A stretch of 64,000 nucleotides of DNA from Aquimonas sp964586455 (lineage in GTDB: Bacteria; Pseudomonadota; Gammaproteobacteria; Xanthomonadales; Xanthomonadaceae): the NCBI GenBank assembly GCA_964586455.1, contig CAZPHV010000011.1:1-64000 (forward strand), written 5' to 3'. Under the pieces are notes generated by a model, which saw only the letters and a list, made by a program, of their open reading frames with translations, had not been told where the DNA came from and made no database searches. Every line of letters starts with the position of its first letter. The first letter of the stretch is position 1. Below are positions 26,901 to 33,861 of the stretch, in pieces. Made by a program: the position numbers and the translations under genes.

Positions 26901-28217
26901 GATCGTGAGGACCTTGCTGTCCGCATCGAAGCTGAAGTAGGTCAGCCCACAGCCCTCGGCCACGTCAAAGGCGATGTTGGCGCCCCCTGCAGCGCCACCC
27001 GCGCCGTAGTTCTCGTCCCAGCTTTCGTTGATCGCGACCTTGGCCTCGTAGCTGCCGGCAGGCAGGCGGGCTTCGAAGACTGCCAAACCGTCGCCGTCGG
27101 CATCCTGCAGCCAGGCGGCGAGGCAGTCAGGCTGCCAGTCGCCGGCGCAGCCCAGTGCGCTCTGGAAATTGCCCACCGCGACCGCGATCGGTGTGTTGCG
27201 ACTGTCGGTGATCCACTTGGTTCGGTTGGAGAAGTAAAAGCGCAGCGGCTGGCCGTCGGCCGCCAGCGCGATGTTGGCACCGCCGGCCGCGCCGCCTGCA
27301 CCATAATTTTCGTCCCAACTGCCGTTCAGTGCCGCCTTGTACTCGTAGTTGCCCGCGGCCAGCGCGAACTCGCCGCGCCAGACATCGCTGGCAGCGGAGT
27401 AGCTCAAGCGCGAGGCGGTGCATTCGGGTGCCCAGTTGTCGCTGCAGCCAAAGGCCTGCTGCAGGTTGCCAACCAAGCTGACGCTGTTTGGCTGGGTCGC
27501 GGGCGCGGCGGGTGCGATGTCGAGCTGGTTGCTGATGCCGTCGAAACTGAACTCGTGCAGGGCACAGGCCTGGCTGACCTCGAACTCGATGTTGGGGCCG
27601 TTCTGCACGCCGCCAGCACCGTAGTTGAGATCCCAGGATTCATTCATGGCCACCTTCGCCTCGAAGGTTCCAGAGGGCAGGGCGGCGCTGGCGCGGTAGA
27701 TGCCGTCGCGGTCGGGGTCTTCCATCCAGGCGCGCAGGCAGGTCGGGTCCCAGTCGCTGCCGCAGCCGATCGCACGCTGAAAGTTGCCGACAGCGACCGG
27801 TATCAGCGAGCTGACTGGCTCGGTGATGAAGTTGGTGCCCGTTCTGAAATAGAACTTCAGCGAGGCAGGGCTGGCGAGATTGAGCGCGATATTGCCGCCG
27901 CCCGGGGCGCCGCCTGCGCCGTAGTTGGTGTCCCAGCTGCCGTTCAAGGCGACCTTGTACTCGTAGTTGCCGGCTGGCAGGTCGAAGCGGCCCTGCCAAA
28001 CACCGTCTTCCTCATCGAAGGCGAGGCTGGATGCCTCGCAAGGCGGCGCCCAGTTTTCGCTGCAGCCGATTGCCTGCTGAAGGTTGCCGACCAGGGTGAC
28101 GCGGTCGGGTTGTGGGCCTTGCGCGTGCAGGGCGCTGGCGGTGACGAGAGCGAGGGTGAGGGCGGCGGCTATGGGGGCGGCTGATCGGTACATTCGGGAG
28201 GCTCGAAAGAGGGGCAT
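23997..28217 (-). CDS. Secreted pullulanase-type alpha-1,6-glucosidase, GH13
   Basis: A 1406-residue exported enzyme that should cut alpha-1,6 branches in starch or pullulan. After a signal peptide (about 1-33) come four tandem modules of 105-120 residues, each with Ala-x-Gly-Cys near the start, Asn-Gly/Glu-Ser-Trp-Asp and Asn-Tyr-Gly-Ala-Gly-Gly, like the X25 modules of pullulanases. They form an A-B-A-B pattern. The pullulanase N domain follows, then the GH13 barrel with Val-Val-Asp-Val-Val-Tyr-Asn-His, Gly-Phe-Arg-Phe-Asp-Leu-Met (nucleophile Asp), Tyr-Gly-Glu-Gly-Trp-Asn (acid/base Glu) and Glu-Ala-His-Asp-Asn-Glu. The catalytic set is intact. The start at 28217 is chosen for the signal peptide; 28193 is also possible. 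It lies 228 bases downstream of the alpha-amylase gene. Confidence 0.9.
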   Translation of the reverse strand: MPLFRASRMYRSAAPIAAALTLALVTASALHAQGPQPDRVTLVGNLQQAIGCSENWAPPCEASSLAFDEEDGVWQGRFDLPAGNYEYKVALNGSWDTNYGAGGAPGGGNIALNLASPASLKFYFRTGTNFITEPVSSLIPVAVGNFQRAIGCGSDWDPTCLRAWMEDPDRDGIYRASAALPSGTFEAKVAMNESWDLNYGAGGVQNGPNIEFEVSQACALHEFSFDGISNQLDIAPAAPATQPNSVSLVGNLQQAFGCSDNWAPECTASRLSYSAASDVWRGEFALAAGNYEYKAALNGSWDENYGAGGAAGGANIALAADGQPLRFYFSNRTKWITDSRNTPIAVAVGNFQSALGCAGDWQPDCLAAWLQDADGDGLAVFEARLPAGSYEAKVAINESWDENYGAGGAAGGANIAFDVAEGCGLTYFSFDADSKVLTISSSAVAPRGNLAESRAHFIDARTLAWNAGGDDARFALHHSADAALRLTSDGIEGGASLALELIPGGLTAEQRARFPHLAGYRALRLPELPRAELATLLRAQIALAARSAADAPLDATAVQIPGVLDTLYTTDRALGPVSTRNGIDLHLWAPTARRVELLLFNGSDPASTPSRHAMSFDAASGIWSVSGPRDWNRRYYLFEVEVYAPSTRRIEINRVTDPYSLSLAADSVLSQIVDMNDASLMPPMFKLTPKPELRAHEDSLIYELHVRDFSWTDSSVPVNERGTFAAFARSHSTGMRHLRTLAKAGFSHVHLLPVFDQANIPERRSDQQNLSFAQLEALAPDSEQQQALSGAIRDADGFNWGYDPWHYTVPEGSYATDPDGPARIREFRQMVQALNLSGLRVVVDVVYNHTNAAGQNAKSVLDRVVPGYYHRLNNAGYVEQSSCCPNTASEHAMMERLMIDSVLTWARAYRVDGFRFDLMGHHSRENMLKLRAALDGLTLARDGVDGRSIILYGEGWNFGEVANNARFVQATQANLAGTGIGTFSDRSRDAIRGGNPFGDIREQGLISGLALAPNGVQGAGPGEFAQLLHLSDLTRIGLAGDLADFEFINAQGQRVRADQVDYFGQRAGYTGDPAEHIGYIEAHDNETLFDVLQLKLAIDTPLAERVRVQNLGHSLLLLGQGIPFFHAGQEILRSKSGDRDSYNSGDWFNAIDWSRNWHGWGRGLPPAEKNEVVWPLLRPLLADLSRRPQRAQMDAALQHVTEMSAVRMSSRLFRLRTGEQIKRHLGFVNTGPEQLPGLIAMELADEGGAIERRWRRIVAIVNVRPEAASLQVPALAARGLQLHPVLRSSADPRTRSSRFAAGRFDLEARTSAVFVEARPVLEQLDLLVRDVEAGRDSGAIRAQRVSGLLALLDSAQRHLQAGRSTPARATLLAFSTAVAAASLVGQIEASTARALIENAAVLIESA

Positions 28218-28315
28218 GAGAGATTCGTGATGTGTGCGCTCAGGCATCCGGCGCCTGCCTGTTCTTGCGATCTCCGCTCTACGAGGCGCGGAGTTGACAG
28301 ATGTTCGGCGCGATA

Positions 28316-28340
28316 GCCCCTCTCCCACAGGGAGAGGGGC
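28316..28340. terminator. Strong hairpin between amylase and pullulanase genes
   Basis: GCCCCTCTCCC and GGGAGAGGGGC pair perfectly over 11 bases around a 3-nt loop. There is no T tract. It may attenuate transcription from the amylase gene, or be a mobile palindrome, since a close relative lies at 53380-53404. Confidence 0.5.
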
Positions 28341-28445
28341 TTGACCCGCTGCGCGCGCGCGGCGGCCGGAGTCGAGGCTGGAGTCTTCGGCCGGAGGTGA
28401 GAGTGGGCACGCGAATCCCAATCCCTCAAACCTCAAACCCCACCT

Positions 28446-29942
28446 TCAACGCATCCACATCCGCGCTCTTCGCGCCGGCAGGCTGAAGGTGTAGTTGCTG
28501 CTGCCGATGTTGACCACGCTGTTCGAATCCAGAACATCACGGTAGACGGTGTTCCACCAGAGCACGCTGTTGTTCATGTTGACGGTGGTGTTGACGGTGC
28601 TGCCGCATTTGTTGATGCCGACGATGCCGCGGTTGCCGCGGCGGAACAGCAGGTGGCAGTCGCTGTAAGACAGCACCTGCATGTCGCTGCCCTGGGTCGT
28701 GTTGTGAAAGCGGATCATCGCGGCAAGGTCGCTGCGGCGATAGGCGTTGACCCAGCGGTTGTCGCCGCTTTCGTTGTTGTCCGAATACAGCAGCGGGCTG
28801 CCGCCGTCACGTCCGAGCACGTAGGCGTAGGCCAGGGTCTCGTCGGTGGGGTCGAGGATCAGGTAGCGGAAGCCGCCGTTGTTCGGGATGTCGTGGGTGA
28901 CGGTGAAAGTGACCGCACGCGCATTCGGCAGCGCCTGGCCGACTGCGGCTGGATTCACCAGGGCGTTCATGCTGCCGCCGAAGCGCAGCGCGTTGCGGAT
29001 GCTGCCGAACAGTGGAAAGTCGTAGGCGCCGTGGTCGGTGCCGTTGAGGTAAGGCAGCAGGAAGCCGCTGTATTCGCTGTCGCCGGCGCCGCCATTGGTG
29101 ATGACTTCTCCGAACACATGCACGCCGGATTTGATCTCGGGCGTGAGCACCGCATTGATGTGCGATAGCGGCATGTGTTTGGCGGCGTCGATGCGGAACC
29201 CGGTAACGCCCAGCCCCTTGAGAGCCGTCAGATAGCTGCGCTGCTGGCCGACCACGTAGCTGCTGCCGAGCAGGTCCGGCAGGCCGGCGTCGCCCGGTCC
29301 GCCGCACAGGCGCCAGTTCTGCACCTGCCAGACATCGTTGTAGTTGTTGATGCAGTTGGCCGGACCGAAGTCCCACTGCGACAGGAAGTTGAAGCGCAGG
29401 TCGCCGAACAGGCGCTGATTGTTCCAGTACGTGGTGTTTGCGGCGTAGGTGTTGAGGATGCGCTGGCCCGGATAGTTGAGATCGCCGCGCTGGGCCGCCT
29501 CGTTGGCCATGTGATTCAGGATGATGTCGGCGTAGACGCGGATGCCGCGAGCGCGCAGCGCGTTCGACATGCGCTGGAAGCTCTGCCTGTTGCCGAGCGG
29601 GTGGTCGATCGTGCGAAGGTCCTGCGGCTGGTAGCGCGCCCACCAGGCAGCACCTTCCGACTTCAGTGGCGGCGCCACCAGCACGGCCCGGTAGCCCAGC
29701 GACTGGATCTCCGCCGCACGCGCTTCGACGGTGTCGTAGCGCCAGTTGAAGGCATGCAGGATGACGTCCGCCTTGGCCGGTACGCTGGCCGCCGACAGTG
29801 CGCCCAGGGCGGCAAGACCGGGCAGGGCGGCGAGCGCGCCGCGCAGGATCTGGCTCAGTCGCGAGTGAAAACAATCCGCCAGGCGGCGGGCAAGACGAGG
29901 CTGCTGCGGGTGCGTGAAAGCACCCGTCGTTGAACGGTTCAT
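28446..29942 (-). CDS. Secreted alpha-amylase, GH13
   Basis: A 498-residue exported amylase. The N-terminal 58 residues hold an Arg-rich start and a long hydrophobic signal ending Ala-Lys-Ala. The barrel shows Asp-Ile-Ile-Leu-Asn-His-Met-Ala-Asn-Glu, Gly-Phe-Arg-Ile-Asp-Ala-Ala-Lys-His-Met (nucleophile Asp), Val-Phe-Gly-Glu-Val-Ile (acid/base Glu) and Thr-His-Asp-Ile-Pro-Asn-Asn. A small beta domain rich in Asn/Thr ends the protein. GGGAGGGAG lies close before the ATG. It should cut internal alpha-1,4 bonds outside the cell, giving branched fragments for the pullulanase-type enzyme encoded next on the same strand. Confidence 0.93.
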   Translation of the reverse strand: MNRSTTGAFTHPQQPRLARRLADCFHSRLSQILRGALAALPGLAALGALSAASVPAKADVILHAFNWRYDTVEARAAEIQSLGYRAVLVAPPLKSEGAAWWARYQPQDLRTIDHPLGNRQSFQRMSNALRARGIRVYADIILNHMANEAAQRGDLNYPGQRILNTYAANTTYWNNQRLFGDLRFNFLSQWDFGPANCINNYNDVWQVQNWRLCGGPGDAGLPDLLGSSYVVGQQRSYLTALKGLGVTGFRIDAAKHMPLSHINAVLTPEIKSGVHVFGEVITNGGAGDSEYSGFLLPYLNGTDHGAYDFPLFGSIRNALRFGGSMNALVNPAAVGQALPNARAVTFTVTHDIPNNGGFRYLILDPTDETLAYAYVLGRDGGSPLLYSDNNESGDNRWVNAYRRSDLAAMIRFHNTTQGSDMQVLSYSDCHLLFRRGNRGIVGINKCGSTVNTTVNMNNSVLWWNTVYRDVLDSNSVVNIGSSNYTFSLPARRARMWMR

Positions 29943-30200
29943 GGCTGACTCCCTCCCCAGAGAGTGTTGCGTGCACCAAGGCTGCCGAGCGCCGCACCAT
30001 GCGGACGCCGGCTTCGTTCCAGCGCGATCAACGCGTCTGCTGCGCGTTTGTCATGGATCGACCGGTGCGGTCACGACCGGGCAGCGGCCAGATCACTCCA
30101 GGAGCGTCAAGGCTTCAAACTGCCGCGTTGTGCAACCGCGGACTGCAGCCTAGGCCTGTGCAACGCAGCATAACAATCCCATGCATACGTATTCAGGGGC

Positions 30201-30304
30201 GGGGATTCGGGATTCGGGATTCGTGAAGAGCGTTCACGCGACACGCGCCGCCCGCAGGAACGACACGGGCTTCGCTTCTCGCCTATTGCGAATCCCGAAT
30301 CCCC
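30201..30304. repeat. Inverted repeat of GGGGATTCGGGATTCG type
   Basis: GGGGATTCGGGATTCG at 30201-30216 and its exact reverse complement at 30289-30304 enclose 72 bases. Each arm extends into further GGGATT-type heptads. Such heptad arrays are common between genes in this group of bacteria. It lies between two minus-strand genes and may end transcription of the upstream one. Confidence 0.75.
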
Positions 30305-30322
30305 AATCCCCAATCCCAGCTC

Positions 30323-30730
30323 TCAAGCCCTGAACAAACGCATGTACAACGCCACACCCAAGCCCCAGAGGCCGTTCAACAGCAGCGCGCCGACCACGAT
30401 CGCGCCGCTGACCGGGATGCCTTTGATCGGGAACACCACGAACCAGGCGACCAGGCTGGGCAGCAGGGCGCCGAGTACGATCGCCAGCATCCAGAAGCGC
30501 GCGCCTGTGCTCGAACGGATCAAGGCCCATAACGCGATGCCCCAGAGACCGCCCCAGAAGGCCAACGAAATGACCGCGGGGATGCCGATCGGTGGCACCG
30601 GCGTCATGTTCCACGGTGCGGAGGCGACCCTGCCTGCCATGTGCAGCAGCCATAGCCCGCCCTGATGGAAGAACAGGGTGGCGAGAAAACCGGCGGCGAA
30701 GGCAAGCATCAGCGTTTTCGGTTTGAACAT
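30323..30730 (-). CDS. Small four-TM membrane protein
   Basis: A 135-residue hydrophobic protein with four predicted membrane helices (about 7-28, 48-68, 78-98, 105-130). No soluble domain, no metal site, no family recognised. It is divergent from the GST gene with about 100 bases between start codons. The function is unknown. Confidence 0.75.
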   Translation of the reverse strand: MFKPKTLMLAFAAGFLATLFFHQGGLWLLHMAGRVASAPWNMTPVPPIGIPAVISLAFWGGLWGIALWALIRSSTGARFWMLAIVLGALLPSLVAWFVVFPIKGIPVSGAIVVGALLLNGLWGLGVALYMRLFRA

Positions 30731-30833
30731 CGAATGGCACTCCCGGGCGCGTGGCGATGCGCGAATATACGCGGCCCGGCTGTCGCGGCCGTGTGCCTTT
30801 CGATGTCCCTCCCCCAGTCAGACGAGAACGACC

Positions 30834-31493
30834 ATGAGCCAACCTGTCCTCTACATCGGCAACAAGAACTACAGCAGCTGGTCGCTGCGGCCGTGGCTGT
30901 TGCTGGCCCAGTTCGGCGTGGATTTCGCCGAGCGTCTGCTGTGGCTGGACACGCCTGAATTCGCGGTCGAGGTGGCCAAGGCCTCGCCGAGCCGGCGGGT
31001 GCCGGTGCTGCACCACCAAGGCCGGGCGATCTGGGATTCACTGGCGATCTGCGAGTACGCGAACGAAACTTGGCTTGACGGCCGCGGCTGGCCGCAGGAT
31101 CCGACCCTGCGCGCGTTGGCGCGATCCGCGGCCTGCGAGATGCACTCCAGTTTTGGCGCGCTGCGCACGCAGCTGCCGATGAACTGCGACCGCCAGCCGG
31201 GTGCGCGTCACTGGAACGCCGAGGCGCAGGCCGACATCGACCGCGTGCAGGCGCTGTGGGTGCAGTTGCGGGAGGCGTCGGCGGGGCAGGGGGATTTCCT
31301 GTGCGGTGAATTCGGCATCGTGGATGCGATGTTCGCGCCCGTGGTGATTCGCTTCCGCGGCTACGGGCCTGAGCTGAACCCCACCAGCCAGGCTTATCTG
31401 GAAGCCATGCTGGCCCTGCCGACGCTGCAGTCATGGATGGAAGCCGGCGTGGCCGAGCCGCAGCGTCTGGCCAAGTACGAAGCCCTCAAGTGA
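30834..31493 (+). CDS. Glutathione S-transferase family protein
   Basis: A 219-residue protein with a thioredoxin-like N domain (residues 4-80). Asn-Tyr-Ser-Ser-Trp-Ser-Leu-Arg-Pro-Trp holds the usual catalytic Ser position, Arg-Val-Pro-Val-Leu is the cis-Pro loop, and Ile-Trp-Asp-Ser-Leu-Ala-Ile is the glutathione-binding Asp-Ser pair. An all-helical C domain follows. It probably conjugates or reduces small electrophiles in the cytoplasm; the substrate is unknown. The start at 30834 fits the domain. Its stop overlaps the start of the EamA transporter gene. Confidence 0.9.
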   Translation: MSQPVLYIGNKNYSSWSLRPWLLLAQFGVDFAERLLWLDTPEFAVEVAKASPSRRVPVLHHQGRAIWDSLAICEYANETWLDGRGWPQDPTLRALARSAACEMHSSFGALRTQLPMNCDRQPGARHWNAEAQADIDRVQALWVQLREASAGQGDFLCGEFGIVDAMFAPVVIRFRGYGPELNPTSQAYLEAMLALPTLQSWMEAGVAEPQRLAKYEALK

Positions 31494-32431
31494 GCGCAGG
31501 CGACTCCGCCGCCGCCCTTGCAGCGCTGACGCCGCAGCGCGAGCGCAGCCCTGTGTTGGCGATGTTGATGGGCGCGGTGCTGATCAGCAGCACCAGCGCC
31601 TTCGTGCGCATCGCCGACGTCGCGCCCACGGTGTCGGCCTTCTACCGCATGGCCTTCGGTGGGCTGATGCTGCTGTTCCTGCTGCGCGCAGTGAACGCGC
31701 CCTGGCGACCGCGCACCGCGTTGCTGCTGGCGCTTTCGATACCGGCCGCGGCGTTCGCACTCGACCTGATGGCCTGGCATCGCAGCATCCATCTGGTCGG
31801 CCCTGGTCTAGCCACCCTGATCGGCAATCTGCAGGTGTTCTTCATGGCCCTGGCGGGGGTACTGCTCTACCGCGAACGCCTGGGGCCGCGTTTTCTGATC
31901 GGCGTGGCGCTTGCGTTCGCCGGACTGTGGCTGCTGGTGGGACGCAGCTGGGCTGATGTCGGCGCGGGCTTCCAGTGGGGCGTATGGCTTGGGGTATTCA
32001 CCGCCTTCATGTACGCCATTTACATGCTGAGTTTTCGCCGTATCCAGCATCGTGAGCCCGCCGCCAGTCCGATGTACCTGCTGTGCTGGTGCTCGCTGGT
32101 GTGCGCGCTGATGCTCGGTGGCGCGGGCCTGGCGGAAGGTCACAGCTTCGCGATCCCCAACCTCAAGACCTGGTCGGCCCTGATCGGCCTGGCGCTGTTT
32201 GGTCAGGTGCTGGGCTGGCTGCTGATTTCGTACGCGCTGCCGCGGCTTGACGCCTCGATGGTCGGGCTGTTGCTGCTGCTGCAGCCGCTGCTGGCCTTCG
32301 GTGTTGACGTCGTCCTGTTCGATCGTGCCACCGACGTCCTCGACTGGGCGGGGCTGCTGCTGTCCGCGTTTGGCATTTTCATCGGCAGCCAGCGCGGGCG
32401 CGCGCCGGTGCCTGTGCAGGGGTCCGCATGA
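31490..32431 (+). CDS. EamA/DMT-family transporter
   Basis: A 313-residue inner-membrane protein with ten predicted helices in two EamA repeats, and a conserved Phe-Tyr-Arg-Met-Ala-Phe-Gly-Gly in the first repeat. I chose the GTG start at 31490, which overlaps the GST stop (GTGA); an ATG at 31562 is an alternative that still keeps the first helix. Its own stop overlaps the apt start by four bases (ATGA). Drug or metabolite export is the usual role of the family; the substrate cannot be told. Confidence 0.88.
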   Translation: MSAGDSAAALAALTPQRERSPVLAMLMGAVLISSTSAFVRIADVAPTVSAFYRMAFGGLMLLFLLRAVNAPWRPRTALLLALSIPAAAFALDLMAWHRSIHLVGPGLATLIGNLQVFFMALAGVLLYRERLGPRFLIGVALAFAGLWLLVGRSWADVGAGFQWGVWLGVFTAFMYAIYMLSFRRIQHREPAASPMYLLCWCSLVCALMLGGAGLAEGHSFAIPNLKTWSALIGLALFGQVLGWLLISYALPRLDASMVGLLLLLQPLLAFGVDVVLFDRATDVLDWAGLLLSAFGIFIGSQRGRAPVPVQGSA

Positions 32432-32955
32432 ACACACGTGCAGGTATCGAAGCCCTGATTCGTCCGGTCGCGGATTTTCCGAAGCCCGGCATTCTGTTCC
32501 GTGACATCACCCCGCTGCTGGCCGATGCGCAGGGCTTGCGTGACGCCGTGCAGGCTTTGGTCCACCCCTGGCGTGAGCAGCCGCCGCAGCTGTTCTGCGG
32601 GGTCGAATCGCGCGGCTTCATCTTCGCCGCCGCGATGGCACAGGCCCTGGGCTGCGGCTTCGCTCCGATCCGCAAACCCGGCAAGTTGCCTGGCCCGGTG
32701 CTGCGCGAGCCCTACAGTCTGGAGTACGGCGAAGACTGCCTTGAGCTGCGTGCGGATGCGCTGGCGGCCGGTGCCGAGGTGGTCATCATTGACGACGTGC
32801 TGGCCACCGGCGGCACCCTGGGTGCAGCGGCGCGGCTGGTCACGCGCAGCGGCGCGCATCTGCTGGGGGCGGGGGTCTTGATCGAGCTTGCGGGTCTCGG
32901 CGGTCGTGAGCGCCTGGTCGAATTGCCGGCACTGCATGCGGTGCTGAGCTACTGA
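32428..32955 (+). CDS. apt: Adenine phosphoribosyltransferase
   Basis: A 175-residue purine-salvage enzyme that makes AMP from adenine and PRPP. It shows Phe-Pro-Lys-Pro-Gly-Ile-Leu-Phe-Arg-Asp-Ile-Thr-Pro-Leu at 17-30, Glu-Ser-Arg-Gly-Phe-Ile-Phe, Arg-Lys-Pro-Gly-Lys-Leu-Pro, and the PRPP loop Val-Ile-Ile-Asp-Asp-Val-Leu-Ala-Thr-Gly-Gly-Thr. The length is standard. It is translationally coupled to the EamA transporter gene through an ATGA overlap. Confidence 0.97.
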   Translation: MNTRAGIEALIRPVADFPKPGILFRDITPLLADAQGLRDAVQALVHPWREQPPQLFCGVESRGFIFAAAMAQALGCGFAPIRKPGKLPGPVLREPYSLEYGEDCLELRADALAAGAEVVIIDDVLATGGTLGAAARLVTRSGAHLLGAGVLIELAGLGGRERLVELPALHAVLSY

Positions 32956-33072
32956 ACTCGACCGCATCCGTGCGACGGATCAAGGCGGCGGACTGCGCGA
33001 ATACGGGTTGCACTGAACAGGCTGAGCCATTACTGCGCGCGGCGTCGGCGGATGCTCCTGCGCTCTTCGGGC

Positions 33073-33750
33073 TCAGCGATCGGTGCGCTCGCTGGCTCCG
33101 ATTGCTTCTTCGAACCCGTCGGCGAACAGTCCGGCCTCGATGAACACGATCGGCGTCAGCGCCTGCTGATCGCGGCATCCGGTCGGGCTGCTGCAGTCTT
33201 CGATGATGAAGGCGCGCAGGATCGCACCGGGGCCGCTGTCTCCGGTCCATTCGAAGACGAGCTCATTCAGTGATTTCGGCAGCGAATCAGTGTGCGAGAG
33301 CGCCCAGGTGCCGCAATCCGTAGGGAGAGGAATGTAATCCCAGCGACCGTTCTCCGGCACGGTGAAACTGCCCGCGCCGGCCGTTGGCCCCGACTTTGCC
33401 CAGATCAGCACGCCGCGCGCGCGGCGCTGCGAGTCCGGATGCCGAAGCCGCAGCTGCACGGGCTGGCCCGCGAAGAAGCGCGAAGGCGATTCGAGTGTCC
33501 AGCCCTGTGGCGCGGGGTTGGCCAAGGTCGGGCTCATTTCCACCAGCGGCAGCGAATTGACTTCGCAGATCGGCGAGCCCTGGGAGTTGCCGAAGGCAGG
33601 CGGAGCCAGCAGGCTCGCCGCGGCAAGACAGGCTGCACGTGCTGCCCTGTCAAATTTCGGCCGCAGGCGGTGCGTCTGACCGGGTGTCTCGGAAATGTCC
33701 CGAGCATCGGGCGAAACGTAGGCATTTGCGTTGAGTGGTTCGGAGTTCAT
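33073..33750 (-). CDS. Exported reelin-domain-like protein with DGFE motif
   Basis: A 225-residue protein. A hydrophobic segment near residues 38-52 should be the signal. The body has Gly-Trp-Thr-Leu-Glu-Ser-Pro, Phe-Phe-Ala-Gly-Gln-Pro-Val-Gln-Leu and Arg-Gly-Val-Leu-Ile-Trp-Ala-Lys, which recall reelin/choice-of-anchor domains. Leu-Phe-Ala-Asp-Gly-Phe-Glu-Glu stands 14 residues from the end. The start at 33750 is preferred because GGAAAG lies 9 bases before it; a Met three codons upstream (33759) sits too close to this box. The gene is divergent from the DUF1800 gene. The function is unknown. Confidence 0.7.
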   Translation of the reverse strand: MNSEPLNANAYVSPDARDISETPGQTHRLRPKFDRAARAACLAAASLLAPPAFGNSQGSPICEVNSLPLVEMSPTLANPAPQGWTLESPSRFFAGQPVQLRLRHPDSQRRARGVLIWAKSGPTAGAGSFTVPENGRWDYIPLPTDCGTWALSHTDSLPKSLNELVFEWTGDSGPGAILRAFIIEDCSSPTGCRDQQALTPIVFIEAGLFADGFEEAIGASERTDR

Positions 33751-33861
33751 GGTGCGCATCTTTCCGACAGACGGTCAGGGTCTTCCGTGAATTCGCTCAC
33801 GGTAGGCTAGCAGCTCGGTTTGCGATTGTTTGCAAACTGCTGCCCGGTCCGGGAACCGACC

